Source: Bugula neritina (lineage: Eukaryota > Bryozoa > Gymnolaemata > Cheilostomatida > Bugulidae). Taken from it: a DNA stretch of 64,000 nt. This document shows positions 13,901 to 28,410 of the stretch, in pieces. The stretch lies in assembly GCA_964035545.1 (NCBI GenBank), contig CAXIUT010000097.1, positions 62,001-126,000 of the forward strand, given 5' to 3'. Each line of letters starts with the position of its first letter. Position 1 is the stretch's first letter. The notes below the pieces were generated by a model. It did no database searches. It was not told the origin of the DNA and saw nothing but the letters and a program-made list of their open reading frames with translations. The position numbers were made by a program, and so were the translations under genes.

Positions 13901-15288
13901 CATACTGAAATATACTGCAACATACTGCAACATACTGAAATACACTGCAACACATTCAAATACACCGCAAAATACTACAACATACTGAAATGCACTGTAA
14001 CATATTGAAATACACTGCAACGCATTGAAATATACTGCAATGTACCGAAATATATGGTAAACTACTGAAATATACTGTCACACATTGAAAAACACTGCAA
14101 CATACTGAAATATACTGCGACACATTGCAATATACTGTAACATACTGAAATAGGCTGTAGCACACTGAAATACACTGCAACTCACTGAAATATACTGCAA
14201 CATACTGAAATACACTGTAACATATTAAAATATACTGCAACATACTGAAATATAGTGCTACATACTGAAATATACTGCAACATACTGCAACATAGTGAAA
14301 TACACTGTAACATACTGAAATACACTGCAACATACTACAACATATTGAAATACACTGCAACACATTGAAATATACTGCAACATACCTAAATATACGGTAA
14401 TATACTGAAATATACTGTAACACATTGAAAAACACTGCAACATACTGAAATACACTGCAACACATTCAAATACACCGCAAAATACTACAACATACTGAAA
14501 TGCACTGTAACATATCGAAATACACTGCAACACATTGAAATATACTGCAATGTACCGAAATATATGGTAAACTACTGAAATATACTGTCACACATTGAAA
14601 AATACTGCAACATACTGAAATATACTGCGACACATTGCAATATACTGTAACATACTGAAATATGCTGTAGCACACTGAAATACACTGCAACATACTGAAA
14701 TACACTGTAACATATTAAAATATACTGCAACATACTGAAATACACTGCAGAATACCGAAATACACTGTAACATACTGAAATATACTGCAAAATACTGAAA
14801 TACACTGCTACATACTGAAATATACTGCGACACACTGTGACATACTGCAACATACTAAAATACACTGTAACATATTGAAATACACTGCAACACATTGAAA
14901 TATACTGCAATGTACCGAAATATATGGTAAACTACTGAAATATACTGTCACACATTGAAAAATACTGCAACATACTGAAATATACTGCGACACATTGCAA
15001 TATACTGTAACATACTGAAATATGCTGTAGAACACTGAAATACACTGCAACTCACTGAAATATACTGCAACATACTGAAACACACTGTAACATATTGAAA
15101 TATACTGCAACATACTGAAATACATTGCTACATACTGAAATATACTGCAACATACTGCAACATACTGAAATACACTGTAACATACTGATATACGCTGCAA
15201 CATACTACAACATATTGAAAGACACTGCAACACATTGAAATATACTGCAACATACCTAAATATACGGTAGTATACCAAAATATACTGT
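10981..15288. repeat. 4308-bp tandem segmental duplication, copy 2
   Basis: Second copy, with R2 at 11845 and 13864 and R3 at 13378, each exactly 4308 from its partner. The right junction is near 15288, where the sequence goes on into an R1-containing stretch instead of repeating. The apparent lack of differences makes this the youngest large duplication in the window, or an assembly artefact. Confidence 0.93.
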
Positions 15289-15649
15289 AACACATTGAAA
15301 AATACTGCAACATACTGAAATACACTGCAACACATCGAAAAACACTGAAAATACTGTAACACACTGAAATATACTGCAAAATACTGAAATACACTGCTAC
15401 ATACTGAAATACACTGCGACACACTGCAACATACTGCAACATACGAAAATATACTGCAACATACTGAAATACACTGCAAAATACTGAAATACACTGTAAC
15501 ATACTGAAGTATACTGCAACATACTGAAATACACTGCTACATACTGAAATATACTGCAACACACAGCAACATACTGCAACATACTAAAATACACTGTAAC
15601 ATATTGGAATACACTGCAACACATTAATTATACTGCAAAATACTGAAAT
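15289..15649. repeat. Mosaic linker with R1 and R2
   Basis: A 361-bp stretch between the 4308-bp duplication and the next 1879-bp copy. It holds an R1 of the CACATCGAAA subtype (15343) and an R2 (15622). It resembles parts of other blocks but does not continue either neighbour's repeat order, so it looks like a recombination seam. No non-satellite sequence is seen. Confidence 0.7.
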
Positions 15650-17528
15650 ACACTGCTACATACTGAAATATACTGCAACATACTGCAACATACTGAAATA
15701 CACTGTAACATACTGAAATACGCTGCAACATACTACAACATATTGAAAGACACTGCAACACATTGAAATATACTGCAACATACCTAAATATACGGTAATA
15801 TACCAAAATATACTGTAACACATTGAAAAATACTGCAACATACTGAAATACACTGCAACACACCGAAAAACACTGAAAATACTGTAACACACTGAAATAT
15901 ACTGCAAAATACTGAAATACACTGCTACATACTGAAATACACTGCGACACACTGCAACATACTGCAACATACTAAGGTATACTGCAACATACTGAAATAC
16001 ACTGTAAAATACTGAAATACACTATAACATACTGAAATATACTGCAACATACTGAAATATACTGCTACATACTGAAATATACTGCAACACACTGCAACAT
16101 ACTGCAACATACTAGAATACACTGTAACATAATGAAATACACTACAACACATTGAAATAGACTGCAAAATACTGAAATACACTGCTATATACTGAAATAC
16201 ACTGCAACACACTACAACATACTGCAACATACTAAAATATACTGCAACATACTGAAATACACTGCAAAATACTGAAATACACTGTAACATACTGAAGTAT
16301 ACTGCAACATACTGAAATACACTGCTACATACTGAAATATACTGCAACACACAGCAACATACTGCAACATACTAAAATACACTGTAACATATTGGAATAC
16401 ACTGCAACACATTGAAATATACTGCAACATACTGAAATACACTGCAACACATTCAAATACACCGCAAAATACTACAACATACTGAAATGCACTGTAACAT
16501 ATTGAAATACACTGTAACATATTAAAATATACGGCAACATACTGAAATATACTGCGACACATTGCAATATACTGTAACATACTGAAATAGGCTGTAGCAC
16601 ACTGAAATACACTGCAACTCACTGAAATATACTGCAACATACTGAAATACACTGTAACATATTGAAATATACTGCAACACACTGAAATATAGTGCTACAT
16701 ACTGAAATATACTGCTACATACTGAAATACACTGCAACATACTGCAACATACTGAAATACACTGCAACACATTGAAATATACTGCAACATACCTAAATAT
16801 ACGGTAATATACTGAAAAATACTGTAACACATTGAAAAACACTGCAACATACTGAAATACACTGCAACACATTCTAATACACCGCAAAATACTACAACAT
16901 ACTGAAATGCACTGTAACATATTGAAATACCCTGCAACACATTGAAATATACTGCAATGTACCGAAATATATGGTAAACTACTGATATATACTGTCACAC
17001 ATTGAAAAATACTGCAACATACTGAAATATACTGCGACACATTGCAATATACTGTAACATACTGAAATATGCTGTAGCACACTGAAATACACTGCAACAT
17101 ATTGAAATACACTGTCACATATTAAAATATACTGCAACATACTGAAATACACTGCAGAATACCGAAATACACTGTAGCATACTGAAATACACTGCAAAAT
17201 ACTGAAATACACTGCTACATACTGAAATTTACTGCGACACACTGCGACATACTGCAACATACTAAAATACACTGTAACATATTGAAACACACTGCAACAC
17301 ATTGAAATATACTGCAATGTACCGAATTATATGGTAAACTACTGAAATATACTGTCACACATTGAAAAATACTGCAACATACTGAAATATACTGCGACAC
17401 ATTGCAATATACTGTAACATACTGAAATATGCTGTAGCACACTGAAATACACTGCAACTCACTGAAATATACTGCAACATACTGAAACACACTGTAACAT
17501 ATAGAAATATACTGCAATATACTGAATT
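15650..17528. repeat. 1879-bp higher-order repeat, copy 4
   Basis: Aligns with 3680-5558 at offset 11970, which is 11980 minus the ten deleted bases lying between the two positions. R1 is at 15871. Substitutions private to this copy include TACCCTGCAAC near 16929 and TGTCACATATT near 17112. Confidence 0.9.
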
Positions 17529-18310
17529 ACATTGCTACATACTGAAATATACTGCAACATACTGCAACATACTGAAATACACTGTAACATACTGAAATAC
17601 GCTGCAACATACTACAACATATTGAAAGACACTGCAACACAGTGAAATATACTGCAACATACCTAAATATACGGTAATATACCAAAATATACTGTAACAC
17701 ATTGAAAAATACTGCAACATACTGAAATACACTGCAACACACCGAAAAACACTGAAAATACTGTAACACACTGAAATATACTGCAAAATACTGAAATACA
17801 CTGCTACATACTGAAATATACTGCGACACACTGCAACATACTGCAACATACTAAAGTAAACTGCAACATACTGAAATACACTGTAAAATACTGAAATACA
17901 CTAGAACATACTGAAATATACCGCACCATACTGAAATATACTGCTACATACTGAAATATACTGCAACACACTGCAACATACTGCAACATACTAGAATACA
18001 CTGTAACATAATGAAATACACTGCAACACATTGAAATATACTGCAAAATACTGAAATACACTGCTATATACTGAAATACACTGCAACACACTACAACATA
18101 CTGCAACATACTAAAATATACTGCAACATACTGAAATACACTGCAAAATACTGAAATACACTGTAACATACTGAAGTATACTGCAACATACTGAAATACA
18201 CTGCTACATACTGAAATATACTGCAACACACAGCAACATACTGCAACATACTAAAATACACTGTAACATATTGGAATACACTGCAACACATTGAAATATA
18301 CTGCAAAGTA
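17529..18310. repeat. 1879-bp higher-order repeat, partial copy 5
   Basis: Matches 5559-6340, with R1 at 17750. The match with the first region then continues to about 19450 (against 7478) at offset 11972, because the R4 deletion of the 6.4-kb copy is absent here. A block of about 3.8 kb, not only the 1879-bp unit, was therefore copied. Confidence 0.88.
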
Positions 18311-20120
18311 CTGAAATACACTGCTACATACTGAAATATACTGCAACATACTGCAACATACTGAAATACACTGCAACACATTCAAATATACCGCAAAAAA
18401 CTACAACATACTGAAATGCACTGTAACATATTGAAATACACTGCAACGCATTAAAATATACTGCAATGTACTGAAATATATGGTAAACTACTTAAATATA
18501 CTGTCACACATTGAAAAACACTGCAACATACTGAAATATACTGCGACACATTGCAATATACTGTAACATACTGAAATAGGCTGTAGCACACTGAAATACA
18601 CTGCAACTCACTGAAATATACTGCAACATACTGAAATACACTGTAACATATTGAAATATACTGCAACACACTGAAATATAGTGCTACATACTGAAATATA
18701 CTGCAACATACTGCAACATAGTAAAATACACTGTAACATACTGAAATACACTGCAACATACTACAACATAATTCAATACACTGCAACACATTGAAATATA
18801 CTGCAACATACCTAAATATACGATAATATACTGAAATATACTCTAACACATTGAAAAACACTGCAACATACTGAAATACACTGCAACACATTCAAATACA
18901 CCGCAAAATACTACAACATACTGAAATACACTGTAACACACTGAAATATACTGCAAAATACTGAAATACACTGCTACATACTGAAATATACTGCAACACA
19001 CTGCGACATACTGCAACATACTAAAATACACTGTAACATATTGAAATACACTGCAACTCACTTAAATATGCTGCAACATACTGCAACATAGTGAAATACA
19101 CTGTAACATACTGAAATACACTGCGACATACTACAACACATTGAAAGACACTGCAACACATTGAAATATACTGCAACACACCTAAATATACGGTAATATA
19201 CCAAAATATACTGTAACACATTTAAAAACACTGCAACCTACTGAAATACACTGCAACACACTGAAATACACTGCAAAATACTGTAACACACTGAAATATA
19301 CTGCAACACACTGCAATTTACTGCAACATACTAAAATACACTGCAACATACTGAAATACACTGCAAAATACTGAAATATACTGCAACACACTGCAACTTA
19401 CTGCAACATACTAAAATACACTGTAACATATTGAATTACACTGCAACACATTGAAATATACTGCAAAATACTGAAATACACTGCTACATACTGAAATATA
19501 CTGCGACGCACTGCAACATACTGCAACATACTAAAATATACTGCAACATACTGAAATACACTGCAAAATACTGAAATACACTGTAACATACTGAAATATA
19601 CTGCAACATACTGAAATACACTGCTACATACTGAAATATACTGCAAAATACTGCAACATACTAAAATACAATGTAACATATTGAAATACACTGCAACACA
19701 TTGAAATATACTGCAAAATACTGAAATACACTGCTACATACTGAAATATACTGCGACACACTGCAACATACTGCAACATACTAAAATACACTGCAACATA
19801 CTGAAATACACTGCAGAATACTGAAATACACTCTAACATACTGAAATATACTGCAAAATACTGAAATACACTGCTACATACTGAATTATACTGCAACACA
19901 CTGCGACATACTGCAACATACTAAAATACACTGTAACATATTGAAATACACTGCAACACATTGAAATATACTGCAATGTACCGAAATATATGGTAAACTA
20001 CTGAAATATACTGTCACACATTGAAAAATACTGCAACATACTGAAATATACTGCGACACATTGCAATATACTGTAGCATACTGAAATACGCTGTAGCACA
20101 CTGAAATACACTGCAACTCA
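17771..20120. repeat. 2350-bp tandem duplication, copy 1
   Basis: Directly repeated at 20121-22470. The period is an exact multiple of 10, as expected because no indel landmark lies in the duplicated interval. Both copies share CCGCACCATACTG (17921, 20271), CTGCAAAGTACTG (18301, 20651) and ACATAATTCAAT (about 18767, 21117). Confidence 0.92.
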
Positions 20121-22470
20121 CTGAAATATACTGCAAAATACTGAAATACACTGCTACATACTGAAATATACTGCGACACACTGCAACATACTGCAACATA
20201 CTAAAGTAAACTGCAACATACTGAAATACACTGTAAAATACTGAAATACACTAGAACATACTGAAATATACCGCACCATACTGAAATATACTGCTACATA
20301 CTGAAATATACTGCAACACACTGCAACATACTGCAACATACTAGAATACACTGTAACATAATGAAATACACTGCAACACATTGAAATATACTGCAAAATA
20401 CTGAAATACACTGCTATATACTGAAATACACTGCAACACACTACAACATACTGCAACATACTAAAATATACTGCAACATACTGAAATACACTGCAAAATA
20501 CTGAAATACACTGTAACATACTGAAGTATACTGCAACATACTGAAATACACTGCTACATACTGAAATATACTGCAACACACAGCAACATACTGCAACATA
20601 CTAAAATACACTGTAACATATTGGAATACACTGCAACACATTGAAATATACTGCAAAGTACTGAAATACACTGCTACATACTGAAATATACTGCAACATA
20701 CTGCAACATACTGAAATACACTGCAACACATTCAAATATACCGCAAAAAACTACAACATACTGAAATGCACTGTAACATATTGAAATACACTGCAACGCA
20801 TTAAAATATACTGCAATGTACTGAAATATATGGTAAACTACTTAAATATACTGTCACACATTGAAAAACACTGCAACATACTGAAATATACTGCGACACA
20901 TTGCAATATACTGTAACATACTGAAATAGGCTGTAGCACACTGAAATACACTGCAACTCACTGAAATATACTGCAACATACTGAAATACACTGTAACATA
21001 TTGAAATATACTGCAACACACTGAAATATAGTGCTACATACTGAAATATACTGCAACATACTGCAACATAGTAAAATACACTGTAACATACTGAAATACA
21101 CTGCAACATACTACAACATAATTCAATACACTGCAACACATTGAAATATACTGCAACATACCTAAATATACGATAATATACTGAAATATACTCTAACACA
21201 TTGAAAAACACTGCAACATACTGAAATACACTGCAACACATTCAAATACACCGCAAAATACTACAACATACTGAAATACACTGTAACACACTGAAATATA
21301 CTGCAAAATACTGAAATACACTGCTACATACTGAAATATACTGCAACACACTGCGACATACTGCAACATACTAAAATACACTGTAACATATTGAAATACA
21401 CTGCAACTCACTTAAATATGCTGCAACATACTGCAACATAGTGAAATACACTGTAACATACTGAAATACACTGCGACATACTACAACACATTGAAAGACA
21501 CTGCAACACATTGAAATATACTGCAACACACCTAAATATACGGTAATATACCAAAATATACTGTAACACATTTAAAAACACTGCAACCTACTGAAATACA
21601 CTGCAACACACTGAAATACACTGCAAAATACTGTAACACACTGAAATATACTGCAACACACTGCAATTTACTGCAACATACTAAAATACACTGCAACATA
21701 CTGAAATACACTGCAAAATACTGAAATATACTGCAACACACTGCAACTTACTGCAACATACTAAAATACACTGTAACATATTGAATTACACTGCAACACA
21801 TTGAAATATACTGCAAAATACTGAAATACACTGCTACATACTGAAATATACTGCGACGCACTGCAACATACTGCAACATACTAAAATATACTGCAACATA
21901 CTGAAATACACTGCAAAATACTGAAATACACTGTAACATACTGAAATATACTGCAACATACTGAAATACACTGCTACATACTGAAATATACTGCAAAATA
22001 CTGCAACATACTAAAATACAATGTAACATATTGAAATACACTGCAACACATTGAAATATACTGCAAAATACTGAAATACACTGCTACATACTGAAATATA
22101 CTGCGACACACTGCAACATACTGCAACATACTAAAATACACTGCAACATACTGAAATACACTGCAGAATACTGAAATACACTCTAACATACTGAAATATA
22201 CTGCAAAATACTGAAATACACTGCTACATACTGAATTATACTGCAACACACTGCGACATACTGCAACATACTAAAATACACTGTAACATATTGAAATACA
22301 CTGCAACACATTGAAATATACTGCAATGTACCGAAATATATGGTAAACTACTGAAATATACTGTCACACATTGAAAAATACTGCAACATACTGAAATATA
22401 CTGCGACACATTGCAATATACTGTAGCATACTGAAATACGCTGTAGCACACTGAAATACACTGCAACTCA
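20121..22470. repeat. 2350-bp tandem duplication, copy 2
   Basis: Second copy. By eye it is nearly identical to copy 1, with differences near its right end, where it overlaps the 830-bp duplication. It is immediately followed by sequence belonging to the 830-bp family. Confidence 0.92.
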
Positions 22471-22620
22471 CTGAAATATACTGCAAAATACTGGAATACA
22501 CTGCTACATACTGAAATATACTGCGACACACTACAACATACTGCAACATACTAAAGTATACTGCAACATACTGAAATACACTGTAAAATACTGAAATACA
22601 CTATAACATACTGAAATATA
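21791..22620. repeat. 830-bp tandem duplication, copy 1
   Basis: Repeated at 22621-23450. The left edge is clear: TTGAATTACA precedes copy 1 and CTGAAATATA precedes copy 2. The unit includes the ACAATGTAACAT variant (about 22019) and the TACGCTGTAGCAC variant (about 22438). Confidence 0.9.
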
Positions 22621-23450
22621 CTGCAACACATTGAAATATACTGCAAAATACTGAAATACACTGCTACATACTGAAATATACTGCGACACACTGCAACATA
22701 CTGCAACATACTAAAATATACTGCAACATACTGAAATACACTGCAAAATACTGAAATACACTGTAACATACTGAAATATACTGCAACATACTGAAATACA
22801 CTGCTACATACTGAAATATACTGCAAAATACTGCAACATACTAAAATACAATGTAACATATTGAAATACACTGCAACACATTGAAATATACTGCAAAATA
22901 CTGAAATACACTGCTACATACTGAAATATACTGCGACACACTGCAACATACTGCAACATACTAAAATACACTGCAACATACTGAAATACACTGCAGAATA
23001 CTGAAATACACTGTAACATACTGAAATATACTGCAAAATACTGAAATACACTGCTACATACTGAATTATACTGCAACACACTGCGACGTACTGCAACATA
23101 CTAAAATACACTGTAACATATTGAAATACACTGCAACACATTGAAATATACTGCAATGTACCGAAATATATGGTAAACTACTGAAATATACTGTCACACA
23201 TTGAAAAATACTGCAACATACTGAAATATACTGCGACTCATTGCAATATACTGTAGCATACTGAAATACGCTGTAGCACACTGAAATACACTGCAACTCA
23301 CTGAAATATACTGCAAAATATTGGAATACACTGCTACATACTGAAATATACTGCGACACACTACAACATACTGCAACATACTAAAGTATACTGCAACATA
23401 CTGAAATACACTGTAAAATACTGAAATACACTATAACATACTGAAATATA
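22621..23450. repeat. 830-bp tandem duplication, copy 2
   Basis: Second copy, with private changes GCGACGTACTGC (about 23083), GCGACTCATTGC (about 23233) and AATATTGGAAT (about 23328). The ACTCTAACAT variant of copy 1 (about 22181) reads ACTGTAACAT here. Confidence 0.9.
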
Positions 23451-23960
23451 CTGCAACATACTGAAATATACTGCTACATACTGAAATATACTGCCACACA
23501 CTGCAACATACTGCAACATACCAGAACACACTGCAAAATACTGAAATACACTGTAACATACTGAAGTATACTGCAACATACTGAAATACACTGCTACATA
23601 CTGAAATATACTGCAACACACAGCAACATACTGCAACATACTAAAATACACTGTAACATATTGGAATACACTGCAACACATTAATTATACTGCAAAATAC
23701 TGAAATACACTGCTACATACTGAAATATACTGCAACATACTGCAACATACTGAAATACACTGCAACACATTCAAATACACCGCAAAATACTACAACATAC
23801 TGAAATGCACTGTAACATATTGAAATACACTGCAACGCATTGAAATATACTGCAATGTACCGAAATATATGGTAAACTACTGAAATATACTGTCACACAT
23901 TGAAAAACACTGCAACATACTGAAATATACTGCGACACATTGCAATATACTGTAACATAC

Positions 23961-24480
23961 TGAAATATACTGCGATACACTGCAACATACTGCAACATAC
24001 TAAAATATACTGCAACATACTGAAATACGCTGCAAAATACTGAAATACACTGTAACATACTGAAATATACTGCAACATACTGAAGTACACTCCTACATAC
24101 TGAAATATACTGCAACTCACTGCAACATACTGCAACATACTAAATTACACTGTAACATATTGAAATACACTGCAACACATTGAAATATACTGCAAAATAC
24201 TGAAATACACTGCTACATACTGAAATATACTGCGACACACTGCAACATACTGCAACATACTAAAATATACTGCAACATACTGAAATACACTGCAAAATAC
24301 TGAAATACACTGTAACATACTGAAAAATACTGCAACATACTGAAGTACACTCCTACATACTGAAATATACTGCAACTCACTGCAACATACTGCAACATAC
24401 TAAATTACACTGTAACATATTGAAATACACTGCAACACATTGAAATATACTGCAAAATACTGAAATACACTGCTACAACA
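23961..24480. repeat. 260-bp tandem repeat, first cluster
   Basis: A partial copy (23961-24180), a full copy (24181-24440) and the start of a third (24441-24480) repeat every 260 bp. Each holds GAAGTACACTCCTACATAC and ACTAAATTACACTG. The third copy is cut off by the R3 marker at 24472. Copy 1 has GCGATACACTGC where copy 2 has GCGACACACTGC. Confidence 0.85.
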
Positions 24481-25309
24481 CTGAAATATATTCAACACAC
24501 GGCAACATACTGCAACATACTAAAATATGCTGCAATATACTGAAATCCACTGCAAAATACTGAAATACACTATAACATACTGAAATATACTGCAACATAC
24601 TGCAACATACTGAAATACACTGCAACACATTCAAATACACCGCAAAAAACTACAACATACTGAAATGCACTGTAACATATTGAAATACACTGCAACGCAT
24701 TAGAATATACTGCAATGTACTGAAATATATGGTAAACTACTTAAATATACTGTCACACATTGAAAAACACTGCAACATACTGAAATATACTGCGACACAT
24801 TGCAATATACTGTAACATACTGAAATAGGCTGTAGCACACTGAAATACACTGCAACTCACTGAAATATACTGCAACATACTGAAATACACTGTAACATAT
24901 TGAAATATACTGCAACACACCGAAATATAGTGCTACATACTGAAATATACTGCAACATACTGCAACATAGTGAAATACACTGTAACATACTGAAATACAC
25001 TGCAACATACTACAACATAATTCAATACACTGCAACACATTGAAATATACTGCAACATACCTAAATATACGATAATATACTGAAATATACTCTAACACAT
25101 TGAAAAACACTGCAACATACTGAAATACACTGCAACACATTCAAATACACCGCAAAATACTACAACATACTGAAATACACTGTAACACACTGAAATATAC
25201 TGCAAAATACTGAAATACACTGCTACATACTGAAATATACTGCAACACACTGCGACATACTGCAACATACTAAAATACACTGTAACATATTGAAATACAC
25301 TGCAACTCA

Positions 25310-26525
25310 CTGAAATATGCTGCAACATACTGCAACATAGTGAAATACACTGTAACATACTGAAATACACTGCGACATACTACAACATATTGAAAGACAC
25401 TGCAACACATTGAAATATACTGCAACACACCTAAATATACGGTAATATACCAAAATATACTGTAACACATTTAAAAACACTGCAACCTACTGAAATACAC
25501 TGCAACACACTGAAATACCCTGCAAAATACTGTAACACACTGAAATATACTGCAACACACTGCAATTTACTGCAACATACTAAAATACACTGCAACATAC
25601 TGAAATACACTGCAAAATACTGAAATATACTGCAACACACTGCAACTTACTGCAACATACTAAAATACACTGTAACATATTGAATTACACTGCAACACAT
25701 TGAAATATACTGCAAAATACTGAAATACACTGCTACATACTGAAATATACTGCGACACACTGCAACATACTGCAACATACTAAAATATACTGCAACATAC
25801 TGAAATACACTGCAAAATACTGAAATACACTGTAACATACTGAAATATACTGCAACATACTGAAATACACTGCTACATACTGAAATATACTGCAAAATAC
25901 TGCAACATACTAAAATACAATGTAACATATTGAAATACACTGCAACACATTGAAATATACTGCAAAATACTGAAATACACTGCTACATACTGAAATATAC
26001 TGCGACACACTGCAACATACTGCAACATACTAAAATACACTGCAACATACTGAAATACACTGCAGAATACTGAAATACACTGTAACATACTGAAATATAC
26101 TGCAAAATACTGAAAAACACTGCTACATACTGAATTATACTGCAACACACTGCGACATACTGCAACATACTAAAATACACTGTAACATATTGAAATACAC
26201 TGCAACACATTGAAATATACTGCAATGTACCGAAATATATGGTAAACTACTGAAATATACTGTCACACATTGAAAAATACTGCAACATACTGAAATATAT
26301 TGCGACACATTGCAATATACTGTAGCATACTGAAATACGCTGTAGCACACTGAAATACACTGCAACTCACTGAAATATACTGCAAAATACTGGAATACAC
26401 TGCTACATACTGAAATATACTGCGACACACTACAACATACTGCAACATACTAAAGTATACTGCAACATACTGAAATACACTGTAAAATACTGAAATACAC
26501 TATAACATACTGAAATATACTGCAA
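25310..26525. repeat. Block re-used at 52780-53995 (offset 27470)
   Basis: This stretch, defined by GAAAGACACTGC, ACACACCTAAATATACGG, ACATTTAAAAACAC, GCAATTTACTGC and ACAATGTAACAT, reappears 27 kb away in the same order. Related copies of its first part start near 19080, 21430, 27930 and 29830. The offset equals 27480 minus twelve -1 events plus one +2 event. Confidence 0.87.
25691..26520. repeat. 830-bp tandem duplication, second cluster, copy 1
   Basis: Same 830-bp period and sequence type as 21791-23450. It is preceded by TGAATTACAC, the same left boundary as in the first cluster, so the duplication breakpoint is conserved between the clusters. Confidence 0.87.
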
Positions 26526-27055
26526 CACATTGAAATATACTGCAAAATACTGAAATACACTGCTACATACTGAAATATACTGCGACACGCTGCAACATAC
26601 TGCAACATACTAAAATATACTGCAACATACTGAAATACACTGCAAAATACTGAAATACACTGTAACATACTGAAATATACTGCAACATACTGAAATACAC
26701 TGCTACATACTGAAATATACTGCAAAATACTGCAACATACTAAAATACAAAGTAACATATTGAAATACACTGCAACACATTGAAATATACTGCAAAATAC
26801 TGAAATACACTGCTACATACTGAAATATACTGCGACACACTGCAACATACTGCAACATACTAAAATACACTGCAACATACTGAAATACACTGCAGAATAC
26901 TGAAATACACTGTAACATACTGAAATATACTGCAAAATACTGAAATACACTGCTACATACTGAATTATACTGCAACACACTGCGACATACTGCAACATAC
27001 TAAAATACACTGTAACATATTGAAATACACTGCAACACATTGAAATATACTGCAA
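26521..27055. repeat. 830-bp tandem duplication, second cluster, partial copy 2
   Basis: First 535 bp of the unit, ending where the sequence switches into the R3-bearing stretch at about 27055. It has ACAAAGTAACAT (about 26748) where other copies have ACAATGTAACAT. Confidence 0.85.
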
Positions 27056-28410
27056 AATACTGAAATACACTGCTACAACACTGAAATATATTCAACACAC
27101 GGCAACATACTGCAACATACTAAAATATGCTGCAATATACTGAAATCCACTGCAAAATACTGAAATACACTATAACATACTGAAATATACTGCAACATAC
27201 TGCAACATACTGAAATACACTGCAACACATTCAAATACACCGCAAAAAACTACAACATACTGAAATGCACTGTAACATATTGAAATACACTGCAACGCAT
27301 TAAAATATACTGCAATGTACTGAAATATATGGTCAACTACTTAAATATACTGTCACACATTGAAAAACACTGCAACATACTGAAATATACTGCGACACAT
27401 TGCAATATACTGTAACATACTGAAATAGGCTGTAGCACACTGAAATACACTGCAACTCACTGAAATATACTGCAACATACTGAAATACACTGTAACATAT
27501 TGAAATATACTGCAACACACTGAAATATAGTGCTACATACTGAAATATACTGCAACATACTGCAACATAGTGAAATACACTGTAACATACTGAAATACAC
27601 TGCAACATACTACAACATAATTCAATACACTGCAACACATTGAAATATACTGCAACATACCTAAATATACGATAATATACTGAAATATACTCTAACACAT
27701 TGAAAAACACTGCAACATACTGAAATACACTGCAACACATTCAAATACATTGCAAAATACTACAACATACTGAAATACACTGTAACACACTGAAATATAC
27801 TGCAAAATACTGAAATACACTGCTACATACTGAAATATACTGCAACACACTGCGACATACTGCAACATACTAAAATACACTGTAACATATTGAAATACAC
27901 TGCAACTCACTGAAATATGCTGCAACATACTGCAACATAGTGAAATACACTGTAACATACTGAAATACACTGCGACATACTACAACATATTGAAAGACAC
28001 TGCAACACATTGAAATATACTGCAACACACCTAAATATACGGTAATATACCAAAATATACTGTAACACATTTAAAAACACTGCAACCTACTGAAATACAC
28101 TGCAACACACTGAAATACACTGCAAAATACTGTAACACACTGAAATATACTGCAACACACTGCAATTTACTGCAACATACTAAAATACACTGCAACATAC
28201 TGAAATACACTGCAAAATACTGAAATATACTGCAACACACTGCAACTTACTGCAACATACTAAAATACACTGTAACATATTGAATTACACTGCAACACAT
28301 TGAAATATACTGCAAAATACTGAAATACACTGCTACATACTGAAATATACTGCGACACACTGCAACATACTGCAACATACTAAAATATACTGCAACATAC
28401 TGAAATACAC
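26985..28410. repeat. 2600-bp tandem duplication, partial copy 2
   Basis: Aligns with 24385-25810 and ends near 28410. Private changes include ATGGTCAACTAC (about 27330) and ACATTGCAAAATAC in place of ACCGCAAAATAC (about 27748). Its right part is also the left part of the 1900-bp duplication. Confidence 0.87.

Larger units (their letters stand above)
22275..24602. repeat. Block re-used at 30304-32631 (offset 8029), first copy
   Basis: About 2.3 kb containing R2 (23679), a 260-bp repeat cluster and R3 (24472). Partners of these markers stand at 31708, about 31990-32509 and 32501. The offset is 8030 minus one R2 deletion. Confidence 0.88.
24385..26984. repeat. 2600-bp tandem duplication, copy 1
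   Basis: Repeated from 26985. R3 lies at 24472 here and at 27072 in copy 2. R3 is length-neutral, so the period is a clean multiple of 10. Both copies carry TGAAATCCACTGC, ACATAATTCAATAC and ACATTTAAAAACAC. Confidence 0.9.
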
